Shown here: one piece after another, positions 42,732-51,595 of the stretch
Layout of the letters: each line of letters begins with the position of its first letter
Position numbering within the stretch: position 1 is the first letter of the stretch
Assembly (NCBI RefSeq): GCF_037198285.1
Contig: NZ_CP147243.1
Coordinates: 620,001-684,000, forward strand
Direction of reading: 5' to 3'
DNA length: 64,000 bases
From: Haladaptatus sp. DJG-WS-42
GTDB lineage: Archaea; Halobacteriota; Halobacteria; Halobacteriales; Halococcaceae
Position numbers and translations under genes: made by a program
The notes under the pieces: generated by a model
The model's input: the letters and a program-made list of their open reading frames with translations, nothing else
Told to the model about the DNA's origin: nothing
The model's database searches: none

Positions 42732-43532
42732 ATGCCAGCAGAGTTCTTCGACTGGGTCGCCCGCAATATCGAATCGAAAGAGAGCGTTGTCTGCGTCGGT
42801 CTCGACGCGGACGCAGACCGAATCCCTGCGCACTTACAGGACTACGACCTCCCACGCTGGGCGTTCAACCGCCGTATCATCGACGCCACCCACGAACACG
42901 CCGTCGCGTACAAGCCAAACGCCGCGTTTTACGAAGACCGCGACGGCTGGCTCGCACTCAAAGAGACCATCGCGTACGCACACGGCAAAGACGTGCCCGT
43001 CATCTTAGATGCCAAACGCGGCGACATCGGCAACACGGCGCGCAAATACGCGCAACTCCTTGACGACGCAGACGCCATCACCGTGAACCCGTACATGGGT
43101 CGTGACACGCTCGAACCGTTCCTCTCACAGGAGGAGAAGGGCGTGTTCGTTCTCTGTCGCACCTCGAACCCGGGCGGCGCAGACCTTCAAAACCTCACGC
43201 TCGAATCCGGTGAGAAGTTGTACGAGCGCGTCGCCGCACTCGCAGACCTCTGGAATAGTAACGGCAACGTCGGCCTCGTCGTGGGCGCGACGACGACCGA
43301 AGAACTCGAAACCGTCCGCGAGCAGGTGCCAGACATTCCGTTTCTCGTGCCCGGCGTCGGCGCACAGGGTGGCGACGCAGAGGCCGCAGTCGAGTTCGGC
43401 CTCGCAAACGGCGTCGGCGTCGTAAACTCCTCTCGGGGAATCATCTTCGCGGGCGAAGGCGAACAATTCGACAAGGCGGCAGGCGAGGCGGCAAAGCGGC
43501 TGAAAAAGCGACTGAATCAGTACCGCGACTAG
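42732..43532 (+). CDS. pyrF: Orotidine 5'-phosphate decarboxylase
   Basis: The 266-aa enzyme makes UMP. The active-site D-x-K-x-x-D is DAKRGDIGNTARKYA; VCVGLDADADRIP and PFLVPGVGAQGGD are marks of the longer (type 2) PyrF branch. The start 42732 begins MPAEFFDWVARNIESK. The longer open frame upstream overlaps the divergent HAD gene and is rejected. Confidence 0.96.
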   Translation: MPAEFFDWVARNIESKESVVCVGLDADADRIPAHLQDYDLPRWAFNRRIIDATHEHAVAYKPNAAFYEDRDGWLALKETIAYAHGKDVPVILDAKRGDIGNTARKYAQLLDDADAITVNPYMGRDTLEPFLSQEEKGVFVLCRTSNPGGADLQNLTLESGEKLYERVAALADLWNSNGNVGLVVGATTTEELETVREQVPDIPFLVPGVGAQGGDAEAAVEFGLANGVGVVNSSRGIIFAGEGEQFDKAAGEAAKRLKKRLNQYRD

Positions 43533-43738
43533 CTCCGGAAGGTATCGACGCCGTCCGAGAACTCGTCTTCTTCGGGGGTGGACGTTGGCTCTTTTGCCCC
43601 GCGAATTTCGGTGACGCAGTTCGTACAGTACCCGAAGCTGTCGTCGTAGTGGGTGGCACAGACAAGCTTCCCACAGCGACCGCAGTCGTCTGTAATCTCA
43701 CGGGTACCACAGAGCTGGCAGGTGCCGGAGACGGACAT
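43529..43738 (-). CDS. Small cross-brace zinc finger protein
   Basis: The 69-aa protein starts MSVSGTCQLCGTREITDDCG and has CxxC, CxxC, CxxH and CxxC pairs in sequence, enough for two zinc ions in a cross-brace or B-box-like fold. An acidic Glu/Asp-rich tail of about 25 residues follows. It overlaps the pyrF stop by 4 bp (convergent). Nucleic-acid or protein binding is possible; function unknown. Confidence 0.8.
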   Translation of the reverse strand: MSVSGTCQLCGTREITDDCGRCGKLVCATHYDDSFGYCTNCVTEIRGAKEPTSTPEEDEFSDGVDTFRS

Positions 43739-43769
43739 GGCTACTTGTAGCACAGGAAGCCACTTGAGC

Positions 43770-44300
43770 ATGCTGGGCGAGAGGTTTAGGGTCGTGTGGG
43801 TCAAAGCCACACGCGTGAACCAGTCGCGGCTCCTCCTCTCGTTGACCGCCGTGTTCGCCGGCATGACAGTGCTGTTTCTCGTCTTGAGTTTCGTCTACAC
43901 GCCCGTGCTGCTCGTGGCGACGGCGCTGTTCGGCGCGACGACGTACGCCCTCTGGTTTCATGCGACGGGCAAACTCCAACAGCAGGTGTATCAACAGGCA
44001 CGCACCGCGCGGCGGCCGCCACGCCAAGAGCGCGGCGGGTTCGGTGCAGGGCCACGTCAACAGTGGCGTGGGCCGCGACAAGACCGGCGCACCCAACAGC
44101 GAGTTCGGCGGCCGTCTCGACCCAATCAGTCGGTGGTAGAGGCCTACCGGATACTCGGCCTCGACCCTGGTGCGGACGCAGCAGCGGTCAAGAAAGCCTA
44201 TCGGAAACGTGTCAAAGAGACACATCCCGACACCGAACGCGGGAGTGAAGAAGCGTTCAAACGCGTGACGGCAGCTTATGAACGTCTCTCGAATAGGTGA
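43770..44300 (+). CDS. Membrane-anchored J-domain protein
   Basis: The 176-aa protein has two N-terminal hydrophobic segments (LLLSLTAVFAGMTVLFLVLSFVY split by a turn, then VLLVATALFGATTYALW), a long Arg/Gln-rich linker (residues 70-120) and a C-terminal J domain with AYRILGLDPGADAAAVKKAY and the HPD tripeptide in KETHPDTERG. J domains stimulate Hsp70/DnaK ATPase, so it probably recruits DnaK to the membrane. The start 43770 is 31 bp from the divergent zinc-finger gene. Confidence 0.88.
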   Translation: MLGERFRVVWVKATRVNQSRLLLSLTAVFAGMTVLFLVLSFVYTPVLLVATALFGATTYALWFHATGKLQQQVYQQARTARRPPRQERGGFGAGPRQQWRGPRQDRRTQQRVRRPSRPNQSVVEAYRILGLDPGADAAAVKKAYRKRVKETHPDTERGSEEAFKRVTAAYERLSNR

Positions 44301-44386
44301 AAGTAATCCAATCAAGCATTACCAATTAATATGTATAAATTTTGGAGAATGAATAGCTATTTAGTAACTGCTGGCGAGTGACAAAT

Positions 44387-45763
44387 ATGGCATCTCGACG
44401 AAATTTTCTGAAAGCGAGCGGGGCGACATTCGCACTTGCGTCTCTTGGTTCTCTTGCTGGCTGTACGCAACTTGAAACCATCACCGGCCCGAGCGCACCA
44501 GCGTATTCGAGCTGGCTATACGACCCGGAAACGGTGCTCAACGTGGACAATCACCTCTTTATGTCAATCGACGTCCAGAGCTACTACGAGCACGAAGACC
44601 AGCTTCCAGAATCGCTGTTCGAATCGCTCGACCAACTGGACGAGGAGATTGATTCGGTCGAATTAGACGAGTTACAGCACATGACCATGCTCGCCTACGG
44701 CGAAACCGACTTCAGCCGCGCGGGGATGTCGTGGGTCGTCTCCGGATCGTTCGATAGCGAAGAGATCAGCGAAGAAATCGAGAACGAACTCGAGAAGAGT
44801 CAGAGCGGCGAGGACGTAGAGAAAGGCGAGTACGAGGGGTACACACTCTACAGCATCGAACAGCCCTACGGCTACGGCATGTCCGGCGAGTCCGACTCCA
44901 CGATGTCCGTTACCTTCGCCATTGGTGAGGAGAACGCACTGCTCGGGATGGTCGTCGATGCAGAGGCAACCGCGAAGGCGGCCGTCGAACAGATGATCGA
45001 GTCGGATGCAGGCAACGTAGAGCGCTACTACGACACCAACGAGAACGCGAAGACAATGATGCAGGAACTCGGGGACGCCACCGTAGCGATGGGCCTGAAC
45101 CTCGAAGTCAGCATCTTAAAAGACTGGGTGCCAGACGAGGAAACCGAGATAAAAGCCGTCCTCGACGACTTAGAGGCGATGGGCATGGGCGCGACCATCA
45201 ACGGCGAGACGACGGAGAACAAAATCATCCTCGTCTACGAAGACGAAGACGCCGCGAGCGCAGAGAACGTCGAAGCGCTCATCGAGCGCCTCAAAGAGGA
45301 GTCCGAGGAGTTCGAAGAGAACACCGCAGAGATTACGGTGAGCGCGGACGGCCGCGCCGTCGTCGTCACCTCCGAAGTCGATACCGACGAGCTCTGGAGC
45401 GATTATCAGGACAATAGCGGCGGCCTGATGGGCACAGGCACAGGCAGTTCCTCTACGAGTTTCTCCAGTGACGCAAACGCCGAAGCCCCCCAAGTGTCGC
45501 TCAGCTTCGAGCAGAACACGGACGGCACGGTCACCATCACCCACCAAGGCGGCGACCACGTCACGGACGCACTTTATGTCGAGTACATCGACGACGAAGG
45601 CTACGACCAGTTCGAGTTCTGGATGCCCGAAGGCGGCGCAATCGCCGCGGGCGACTCCTACACGACGACATACGCCGTGAGTGCAGACACCCAACTCACC
45701 GTCCTCTGGACCGGGCCAAATGGCAGCAGCTTCGAGACGCTCGGCGTCTTCAGCGCGTACTAG
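44387..45763 (+). CDS. Large acidic haloarchaeal lipoprotein
   Basis: The 458-aa protein has a Tat lipoprotein signal (SRRNFLKASGATFALASLGS, then LAGC). The mature part (residues 35-345) is Glu/Asp-rich with alternating strands and helices, for example TMLAYGETDFSRAGMSWVVSG and AVVVTSEVDTDELWSD. A Ser/Gly/Thr linker near 350-370 leads to a C-terminal Ig-like domain (VSLSFEQNTDGTVTITHQGG). No catalytic motif is seen. A GTG at 44378 is an alternative start. A surface role is inferred. Confidence 0.75.
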   Translation: MASRRNFLKASGATFALASLGSLAGCTQLETITGPSAPAYSSWLYDPETVLNVDNHLFMSIDVQSYYEHEDQLPESLFESLDQLDEEIDSVELDELQHMTMLAYGETDFSRAGMSWVVSGSFDSEEISEEIENELEKSQSGEDVEKGEYEGYTLYSIEQPYGYGMSGESDSTMSVTFAIGEENALLGMVVDAEATAKAAVEQMIESDAGNVERYYDTNENAKTMMQELGDATVAMGLNLEVSILKDWVPDEETEIKAVLDDLEAMGMGATINGETTENKIILVYEDEDAASAENVEALIERLKEESEEFEENTAEITVSADGRAVVVTSEVDTDELWSDYQDNSGGLMGTGTGSSSTSFSSDANAEAPQVSLSFEQNTDGTVTITHQGGDHVTDALYVEYIDDEGYDQFEFWMPEGGAIAAGDSYTTTYAVSADTQLTVLWTGPNGSSFETLGVFSAY

Positions 45764-45820
45764 CCCGGTCGCACTTTTCGAAAGCGGAAACCAGTAAGGC
45801 ACAGAGTACGCACACGGTGT

Positions 45821-46489
45821 ATGGTTCCGCCGCTCGTCCTCGATATCGACGGCACGTTGAGTCGCGCAGACCGCTCTCTCGACGAGCGGGTGTTTCCCAT
45901 CATCCGAAACTGGGATGCACCCGTCGTTATCGCCACCGGGAAGGCGCTTCCCTACCCGGTTGGCCTCTGTGATTTCATCGGCATCCCGATTCGCGTCATC
46001 GCAGAAAATGGGGGCGTCGTCACCGTCGATGACCGCGTTGACTACCTCGGCGACCGCGCGGGCGCACAGGCCGTTGCGGATGAGTACGTCGCGGCGGGGC
46101 ACGACCTCGGGTGGGGCGAGGCCGACTTCGTCAACCGCTGGCGCGAGACGGAAGTCGCGGTGTCGCTCGACTCCCCGAAACAACCACTGTACGAAATCGC
46201 CGAGCGTCACGGCCTCGAAGTGGTTGACACGGGCTTTGCCTACCACGTCAAAGACACCGCGATGAGCAAGGGGAAGGCGCTCAAAGTCACCGCGGATCAC
46301 CTCGACCTGTCCCCCGAGGATTTCGTCGCGCTTGGCGACTCAGAGAACGACGTGTCCACGTTTTCGGTCGTCGGACGGTCGTTCGCGATGGCGAACGCGG
46401 ACGAAAAAGCGAAGCAGGCGGCCGATTTCGTCACCGAGGGGTCGTACGGCGACGGCTTTGTAGAGGCGATAGACCAGATTACTGGGTAG
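45821..46489 (+). CDS. Phosphoglycolate phosphatase, archaeal HAD-IIB type
   Basis: The 222-aa enzyme has HAD motif I LVLDIDGTLSRADR, motif II VVIATGKALPYP, the conserved Lys in MSKGKALKVTADHL, and motif IV FVALGDSENDVSTF. The C2-type cap lies around residues 80-155. This matches archaeal phosphoglycolate phosphatase (2-phosphoglycolate to glycolate). Sequence alone cannot exclude another sugar-phosphate substrate. Confidence 0.9.
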   Translation: MVPPLVLDIDGTLSRADRSLDERVFPIIRNWDAPVVIATGKALPYPVGLCDFIGIPIRVIAENGGVVTVDDRVDYLGDRAGAQAVADEYVAAGHDLGWGEADFVNRWRETEVAVSLDSPKQPLYEIAERHGLEVVDTGFAYHVKDTAMSKGKALKVTADHLDLSPEDFVALGDSENDVSTFSVVGRSFAMANADEKAKQAADFVTEGSYGDGFVEAIDQITG

Positions 46490-46555
46490 CAGTTTGAGTG
46501 TCAATTGATAACACGCCTGACAACACTTTTCTTCGGTGGTGAACTATGGTGATTC

Positions 46556-48151
46556 ATGAGCCCCGACCGGGCTATCCTCGAGAAAGCGCTCCAACGTGGC
46601 GAACAAGAGGATGGCAACGTCGAGTTCAAAGAACGGCTCAGCAAGGACCTGCACCTGGCAGGTGGCCGGCTCGAAAGCCTCGCGGCGCAACTGCGCCACC
46701 GCGTTCTCTCCGGAGGCGGCGAGGCACTGTACGTCGTTGGTGTCACCGACGACGGCGGGCTGGCGGGCCTCGAACCCGACGCATTTGCAGAATCGATGGA
46801 CGTTCTCTCATTTCTCGCAGACGAAGCCGGTGCCCACATCGAAGCGGTACAGACGTGGGGCATAAACGACGGCATCGTCGGCGTCGCCACGGTAAAAGAA
46901 GGCGGCGTCCTCGAAACCGATGACGAGCACATCGTGGTTGGCACCGCTGGACACGTAGACCACGGTAAGAGCACGCTCGTTGGCTCGCTTGTCACTGGAC
47001 AAGCCGACAATGGCGAAGGCGGAACGCGCACCTATCTCGACGTGCAACCGCACGAAGTCGAACGCGGTCTCTCTGCTGACCTTTCGTATGGCGTGTACGG
47101 CTTCACCGACGAGGGGCCGCTACGGATGCACAACCCCTTCCGCAAAGAAGAGCGCGCGCACATCGTCGAACAAGCAGACCGACTCGTCTCCTTCGTCGAT
47201 ACGGTTGGCCACGAACCGTGGCTTCGGACGACGATTCGCGGGCTGGTTGGCCAGAAGCTCGATTACGGCCTGCTCGTCGTCGCCGCGGACGACGGCCCGA
47301 CCAAGACGACGAAAGAACACCTCGGGGTGTTGCTGGCGATGGACTTGCCGACCATCGTTGCGATAACCAAAATCGATGCCGTCACCGAAGACCGCGTCGT
47401 GGCGGTCGAACACGAAATCGAACGCATGCTCCGCATGGCCGGCAAAGCGCCGCTCTCGATTGCCCGCCACGGCGTGGATTCGGCAATCGAGGAGATTAGC
47501 CCACGCGTCATCCCCATCCTCCGGACGAGTTCGGTCACGATGGAGGGCTTAGACGTGCTTGATAACCTGTTCGAACGACTCCCGAAGACGGCCTACGGCG
47601 AAGGCGACTTTTCGATGTACGTAGACCGGTCGTACAACGTCGTGGGGGTCGGTCCCGTCGCTTCCGGGACGATTCGGTCAGGAACGGTCGATGCAGGCGA
47701 CGAACTCTTGCTTGGGCCGATGGCGGATGGCACCTACCGCGAGGTCGAGGTGCGTTCGATCGAGATGCACTACCACCGTGTCGACCACGCGAAGGCGGGC
47801 CGCATCGTCGGCATCGCGCTCAAAGGCGTCAAAGAAGGCGACATCCAGCGCGGGATGGTGCTCGTCCGCCGCGACGCAGCGCCGACTGCCGTCCGCGAGT
47901 TCGAAGCCGACGTGATGGTTCTCAACCACCCGACGCGCATCGGCGACGGCTACGAACCGGTCATCCATTTAGAGACCATCAGCGAGACGGTGACGTTCAC
48001 GCCAAGCGAGGGGCAGCTGCTCCCCGGTGACACAGGCGGCACCCGCGTCCGCTTCAAATTCCGGCCGTACCACGTCGAAGTCGGCCAGCGATTCGTCTTC
48101 CGCGAAGGGCGGAGCAAGGGCGTCGGGACGGTCACGAAAGTGTCCGAGTAG
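46556..48151 (+). CDS. GTPBP1-type translational GTPase
   Basis: The 531-aa protein has an N-terminal domain (1-125) with GNVEFKERLSKDL and GEALYVVGVTDDGGLAGLEP, as in eukaryotic GTPBP1/GTPBP2. The G domain starts near 126: P-loop AGHVDHGKST (131-140), DTVGHEPW (G3), TKIDAV (G4). Two EF-Tu-type beta-barrels follow (GVGPVASGTIRSGTVDAGDE, then the C-terminal GGTRVRFKFRPYHVEVGQRF). Eukaryotic GTPBP1 acts in translation quality control. The archaeal role is not defined. Confidence 0.93.
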   Translation: MSPDRAILEKALQRGEQEDGNVEFKERLSKDLHLAGGRLESLAAQLRHRVLSGGGEALYVVGVTDDGGLAGLEPDAFAESMDVLSFLADEAGAHIEAVQTWGINDGIVGVATVKEGGVLETDDEHIVVGTAGHVDHGKSTLVGSLVTGQADNGEGGTRTYLDVQPHEVERGLSADLSYGVYGFTDEGPLRMHNPFRKEERAHIVEQADRLVSFVDTVGHEPWLRTTIRGLVGQKLDYGLLVVAADDGPTKTTKEHLGVLLAMDLPTIVAITKIDAVTEDRVVAVEHEIERMLRMAGKAPLSIARHGVDSAIEEISPRVIPILRTSSVTMEGLDVLDNLFERLPKTAYGEGDFSMYVDRSYNVVGVGPVASGTIRSGTVDAGDELLLGPMADGTYREVEVRSIEMHYHRVDHAKAGRIVGIALKGVKEGDIQRGMVLVRRDAAPTAVREFEADVMVLNHPTRIGDGYEPVIHLETISETVTFTPSEGQLLPGDTGGTRVRFKFRPYHVEVGQRFVFREGRSKGVGTVTKVSE

Positions 48152-48583
48152 TCACCGACGGGCTTCGAGTTCGGCACGCAGAATCGTCCGGTGACACCGC
48201 TTTTTGTTTGTGTTTTCAAAACAGACGAGCGCGATGTTCTCACCGGATTCCAGCCGTGAGCGGAGCCGCTGCATCGCAGCCTGCGCCTCGTCGGTCGTCA
48301 AGTACTCGCGGTATCTCGATTCGAAATCGCACCCATCCCACGCGGCGTTGTGGGCCTCTTCGTCACAGAAACCTTGGAGCTTCAGGTCCTCGTGGCGGGT
48401 TTTGGTCGCAGAGAGGAGGTCTGCAGGAGGTCCGAGTGCGGGGATGTTCTCGTCTACTGCACCCGAGAACCACCGGGTCGGTTTGCGGACGACACCGACG
48501 AGCGTCGTCTCTTCGGGTAGTTCTGCGAGGTCGTGCTGGATGGCAGCGAGATACGTGTCGGTGAGCGTCCCCTCCGTCGTCAT
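48152..48583 (-). CDS. DUF488-family protein
   Basis: The 143-aa protein has the DUF488 pattern: a strand start (TTLVGVVRKPTRWF), a Tyr/Arg-rich helix (FESRYREYLTTDEAQ) and the C-terminal NIALVCFENTNKKRCHRTIL with Cys and C-H-R. The family is of unknown function. An earlier Met at 48598 is possible. It is directly convergent with the GTPBP1 gene (adjacent stops). Confidence 0.85.
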   Translation of the reverse strand: MTTEGTLTDTYLAAIQHDLAELPEETTLVGVVRKPTRWFSGAVDENIPALGPPADLLSATKTRHEDLKLQGFCDEEAHNAAWDGCDFESRYREYLTTDEAQAAMQRLRSRLESGENIALVCFENTNKKRCHRTILRAELEARR

Positions 48584-48622
48584 GGCGTAAGGTTTCATCG
48601 AGCGATAGCAAAGGTCTGGTGC

Positions 48623-49036
48623 CTACTCCGTCCGCAGAAACATCCCCTTCGACGCCGGGGCCGTGGGCTCGAAGCCCCAGCGCTCGTAGAAGCCGTCTAC
48701 GTCTGCGATGAGGTTCACGTAGGCCTGTGGCGGAGCCGTCTCCTCGACGTACGCCATGAGCGCGTCCATGATACGCGTGCCGAGGCCCTGTCCCTGAAAC
48801 TCGGGGCGGACGGCCATGTCGCAGAGGTGGTAGACAGAGCCGTCGTCACCGACGATACGACCCATGCCGACGACGTCGTCGGTCTGGTCGTGAACCGCGA
48901 CGACGCCGAACACCGAGTTCGGCAGGCCCTGTTCGACGGCTTCCCGCGAGCGTGGAGCCATTTCCGCGGCCTCGCGGAGGGTGAGAAACTGGTCTACAGT
49001 CGGCAACTCCTCGCGGATGGCAACCGTCGCGGCCAT
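48623..49036 (-). CDS. GNAT N-acetyltransferase
   Basis: The 137-aa enzyme shows VYHLCDMAVRPEFQGQGLGTRIMDALMAYV, where QGQGLG is the acetyl-CoA pyrophosphate loop, and YVNLIADVDGFYERWGFEP at the end. This looks like the compact GNAT group. Substrate unknown. It is separated by 1 bp from the HAD gene at 49038 and is probably in the same operon. Confidence 0.92.
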   Translation of the reverse strand: MAATVAIREELPTVDQFLTLREAAEMAPRSREAVEQGLPNSVFGVVAVHDQTDDVVGMGRIVGDDGSVYHLCDMAVRPEFQGQGLGTRIMDALMAYVEETAPPQAYVNLIADVDGFYERWGFEPTAPASKGMFLRTE

Positions 49037-49037
49037 C

Positions 49038-49712
49038 TCAGGCAGACCACGGTTTGTCGAGCAGGTCGTGGAGCGTCTCGACGGTGTAGTCCGGGTGGTG
49101 TTTGTCTGGGGTTGCGCCGGTGTGGTCTGGCACCCACACTGCGCCGACGCCGGCGGCTTGCGCGCCCGGCACGTCCGCTTCGAGGGAATTGCCGACGTGA
49201 ACCGCGCGGTCGGGCGCGGAGTCGAGCGCGTCGAGTGCCCGATAGAACGGGTCTGGTGCGGGTTTCGCTGGGCCGTCGTAGCCAGCGTGGACGACCACGT
49301 CGAAGTGGTCGCGGATGCCGAGGCTGTCGAGTTTCGGCGCTTGCATCTCCGGGCTGCCGTTGGTCACGATGCCGAGGTGATGGTCAGAGAGGGCTGCTAA
49401 CGCTTCTTTCGCACCGGGCAGGAACGTCACGTCGCCGTGGTCGCGTTCTGCGGCGAACACCTCCGCGACGGTTCTGCCCACTGACTCGTCGTAGCCGCCG
49501 TCGGTTGCAATCGCGGCGAAGCAGTTTGCGCGCAGTTCGTCGATGGTGTCCGCGTCAGTGAACTCGTGGAAGCGAGCGAAGTAGTCGCGCACGGTGAAAA
49601 ACGGCTCAACGCCGGAGATTTCAAACGAGTGGTCGAGGATGTCTGTGGCGGGGCGACGATACGTACAGAGGGTGTCGTCAATGTCGAAGAGAATCGTATC
49701 GACAGCGGTCAT
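49038..49712 (-). CDS. HAD-family hydrolase (haloacid dehalogenase-like)
   Basis: The 224-aa protein has motif I ILFDIDDTLCTYRR, motif II GIVTNGSPEMQ, motif III Lys in GPAKPAPDPF and motif IV VHVGNSLEADVPGAQ. A helical cap spans residues 20-95. Small-molecule phosphatase activity is likely. The neighbour on the same strand is a GNAT gene. Confidence 0.92.
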   Translation of the reverse strand: MTAVDTILFDIDDTLCTYRRPATDILDHSFEISGVEPFFTVRDYFARFHEFTDADTIDELRANCFAAIATDGGYDESVGRTVAEVFAAERDHGDVTFLPGAKEALAALSDHHLGIVTNGSPEMQAPKLDSLGIRDHFDVVVHAGYDGPAKPAPDPFYRALDALDSAPDRAVHVGNSLEADVPGAQAAGVGAVWVPDHTGATPDKHHPDYTVETLHDLLDKPWSA

Positions 49713-49745
49713 TACCCGAGAGAATGCGCCCGACGGACAAAAGGC

Positions 49746-50231
49746 TCAGGCTCGGTAACCGTCGGCAGTTCGGTCCGCGAGGTTCAAGAGCACAGCCCAG
49801 TCGAGCATGCGTCGAACGCGCTCTGTCCAGATGTCCTCCCACGTTTCGGGGTTGCGGTGGCGCTCCCAGTTCGGGACGTGTTCTTCGAAGCGATCGAAGA
49901 CTTCGGCCGACGTGAGCGGCTCGTCTGCAGCTTCGAGGAGGGTGAGGAGGTCGTCCGCGCCGAAGATGCGCTCGCGGAACGCGGCGGCGAGGTCTGCGGT
50001 ATCGTACTCCTTGCGGATGCGCGAAAAGCCGGAGTCACCCTCGTTTGCGAGGCCGAGCGCCTGTAAGAAGGTGAGCCACTCGCGGGCTTGGTCGCGGGCA
50101 GGGACGTCCGCTTTCGCCATCATCCGCGCACAGCAGTCGTCCACGGAGCCGGCGACGAGCGGGACGGCACGGTGGGCTGTCTCGATGTAATCGAGCGACT
50201 CGGGCGGCACGGGGACGACTTTGAACTTCAC
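49746..50231 (-). CDS. Conserved haloarchaeal protein downstream of mch
   Basis: The 161-aa all-helical protein starts MKFKVVPVPPESLDYIETAH and has a Trp-rich middle (REWLTFLQALGL) and end (PNWERHRNPETWEDIWTERV). No metal or signal motif is visible. A winged-helix part is possible around residues 78-115. It overlaps the mch stop by 4 bp, so the two are probably co-translated, which hints at a link with C1 metabolism or simple operon sharing. Confidence 0.75.
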   Translation of the reverse strand: MKFKVVPVPPESLDYIETAHRAVPLVAGSVDDCCARMMAKADVPARDQAREWLTFLQALGLANEGDSGFSRIRKEYDTADLAAAFRERIFGADDLLTLLEAADEPLTSAEVFDRFEEHVPNWERHRNPETWEDIWTERVRRMLDWAVLLNLADRTADGYRA

Positions 50232-51160
50232 AGCTCGAAACTCTCCGCGAGCAGGTCTTCGTGGGTGTCACCGAACACGTGGGTTGGGCCGCCGACCACG
50301 TCGATGGTGACCTGTGCCGGGGCGAACAGGCTCTCGGGGATGTCGTAGAACTCCCAGTCAACCGACTCGAAAATCTCCGCGAACGGCGTGCCGAAGTCGT
50401 CGGTCGCAGACGAGACGATTTCGTCGAAGCGGTCGAACTCGTCTTCAACGACGAGGTGCACCTGTCCGCCGTAGGCGAGCGCGTCGTTGGTGCGGGCAAT
50501 CGCGGCTTCCTCGCTTCCGGCGACGGGGGCGACGGGGGCGCTTGCGCTCACAGAGAGCACCGAAAGTGGGTCGTAGCCGAGTTCCGAGAGGCGGAAGACG
50601 GCGAGTTCTGCGGCGCGAGCGGCGATGGTGACGCTGCCCGTGATGCTCGCCGTCGAGAAGGCGGGGAGGAAGACGGCGTTTGGCGACACATCAGTTAGTT
50701 CCGCGACGTGTTCTGCGACGGCTTCGGTGGGAAGGCGCTCCGATTCGACGGCGAGGGTGGCAAAGTCGAAGTCGTCTTTGTAGCCAACGCGGTCGAACTC
50801 AGACTCCTCTGCGACGAGCGCGCGGGCCGGGCCACTCCCGAGGCCTTCGAAGTCTTCGACGGCGAGTTCCCAGCCGGCTTTCTGCGAGCACAGCAGGGCA
50901 AATGCGGGATGGTCGGTGGACAGTTCGACGTGGGGCAGGGGCGCGCCAGCGACTTCGTCCATGCGCGTCTGGATGGTGGCAAGCCCGGCCGTCTGAATTT
51001 CTGCGAGCAACAGTCCGGCCTCGATGCCGCCGAGCGCTTCGACGCCGAAGTCGAGGACGGTCGCTTCGTTGTCGAGGGCAAACGCCTCGATTGCGAGTTC
51101 GTCGGCGAAGTCGAGCGCTTCATCGACGAGTTCGAGCGTCATCCGGTTGAGACTCTCCAT
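50228..51160 (-). CDS. mch: Methenyltetrahydromethanopterin cyclohydrolase
   Basis: The 310-aa enzyme interconverts methenyl- and formyl-tetrahydropterin in archaeal C1 metabolism. Marks are LDFGVEALGGIEAGLLLAEI, AFALLCSQKAGWEL and YGGQVHLVVEDEFDRFDEIV; the C-terminal TIDVVGGPTHVFG is typical. In haloarchaea it would serve folate/pterin-based biosynthesis, not methanogenesis. The start ATG 51160 follows an in-frame GTG at 51166. Confidence 0.95.
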   Translation of the reverse strand: MESLNRMTLELVDEALDFADELAIEAFALDNEATVLDFGVEALGGIEAGLLLAEIQTAGLATIQTRMDEVAGAPLPHVELSTDHPAFALLCSQKAGWELAVEDFEGLGSGPARALVAEESEFDRVGYKDDFDFATLAVESERLPTEAVAEHVAELTDVSPNAVFLPAFSTASITGSVTIAARAAELAVFRLSELGYDPLSVLSVSASAPVAPVAGSEEAAIARTNDALAYGGQVHLVVEDEFDRFDEIVSSATDDFGTPFAEIFESVDWEFYDIPESLFAPAQVTIDVVGGPTHVFGDTHEDLLAESFEL

Positions 51161-51205
51161 GCCCACGATTGCGGGCCGCCGGATAAACCGTTTTTCAGTT
51201 CGAGA

Positions 51206-51517
51206 CTACCGGTCGCTTCGCGCCTCGTGGCCGAGGACGCGTTCGACGGCCGTTACTTTCTCGCGGGCAGTCTGGGTTTTCGTCCGCTTGTCATCGATTT
51301 TGAGAACCGTGCTCACCCGGTCGCCGTCTACGGCTTGGTGGGCGGCTTGCACGGCGGCGAACAGTTCGCCAATGTCGTCGGTCTCGATGACGGTTCCCAT
51401 CGGGTTCGTTTCGTATTCGACGGCGAAGTCATCGAGGGCGGCGACGGCTTTCGCGACTTCGTCTGCCATACTGCCTTCACGGACAGGCGCGACGCTGAGA
51501 AGTGCAACGACGGTCAT
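51206..51517 (-). CDS. MTH1187-family thiamine-binding protein
   Basis: The 103-aa protein begins MTVVALLSVAPVREGSMADE and shows EYETNPMGTVIETDDIGEL, both marks of the MTH1187/YkoF-like family. Members have a ferredoxin-like fold and bind thiamine or its precursors. The ATG at 51517 matches the family. It is upstream of mch by 45 bp, on the same strand. Confidence 0.93.
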   Translation of the reverse strand: MTVVALLSVAPVREGSMADEVAKAVAALDDFAVEYETNPMGTVIETDDIGELFAAVQAAHQAVDGDRVSTVLKIDDKRTKTQTAREKVTAVERVLGHEARSDR

Positions 51518-51595
51518 AGCAGAGAGCGCACCCGCCAGCCGCAAAATCGTTGTCCTCGCCATCGTGTTTTTCCGGTGTGGTGACGTGATAGTGGT

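Noticed and set aside
45170-46300. 376-codon antisense frame across the lipoprotein and phosphoglycolate phosphatase genes
   Set aside because: It covers two well-supported sense genes and their intergenic promoter; no homology pattern is visible.
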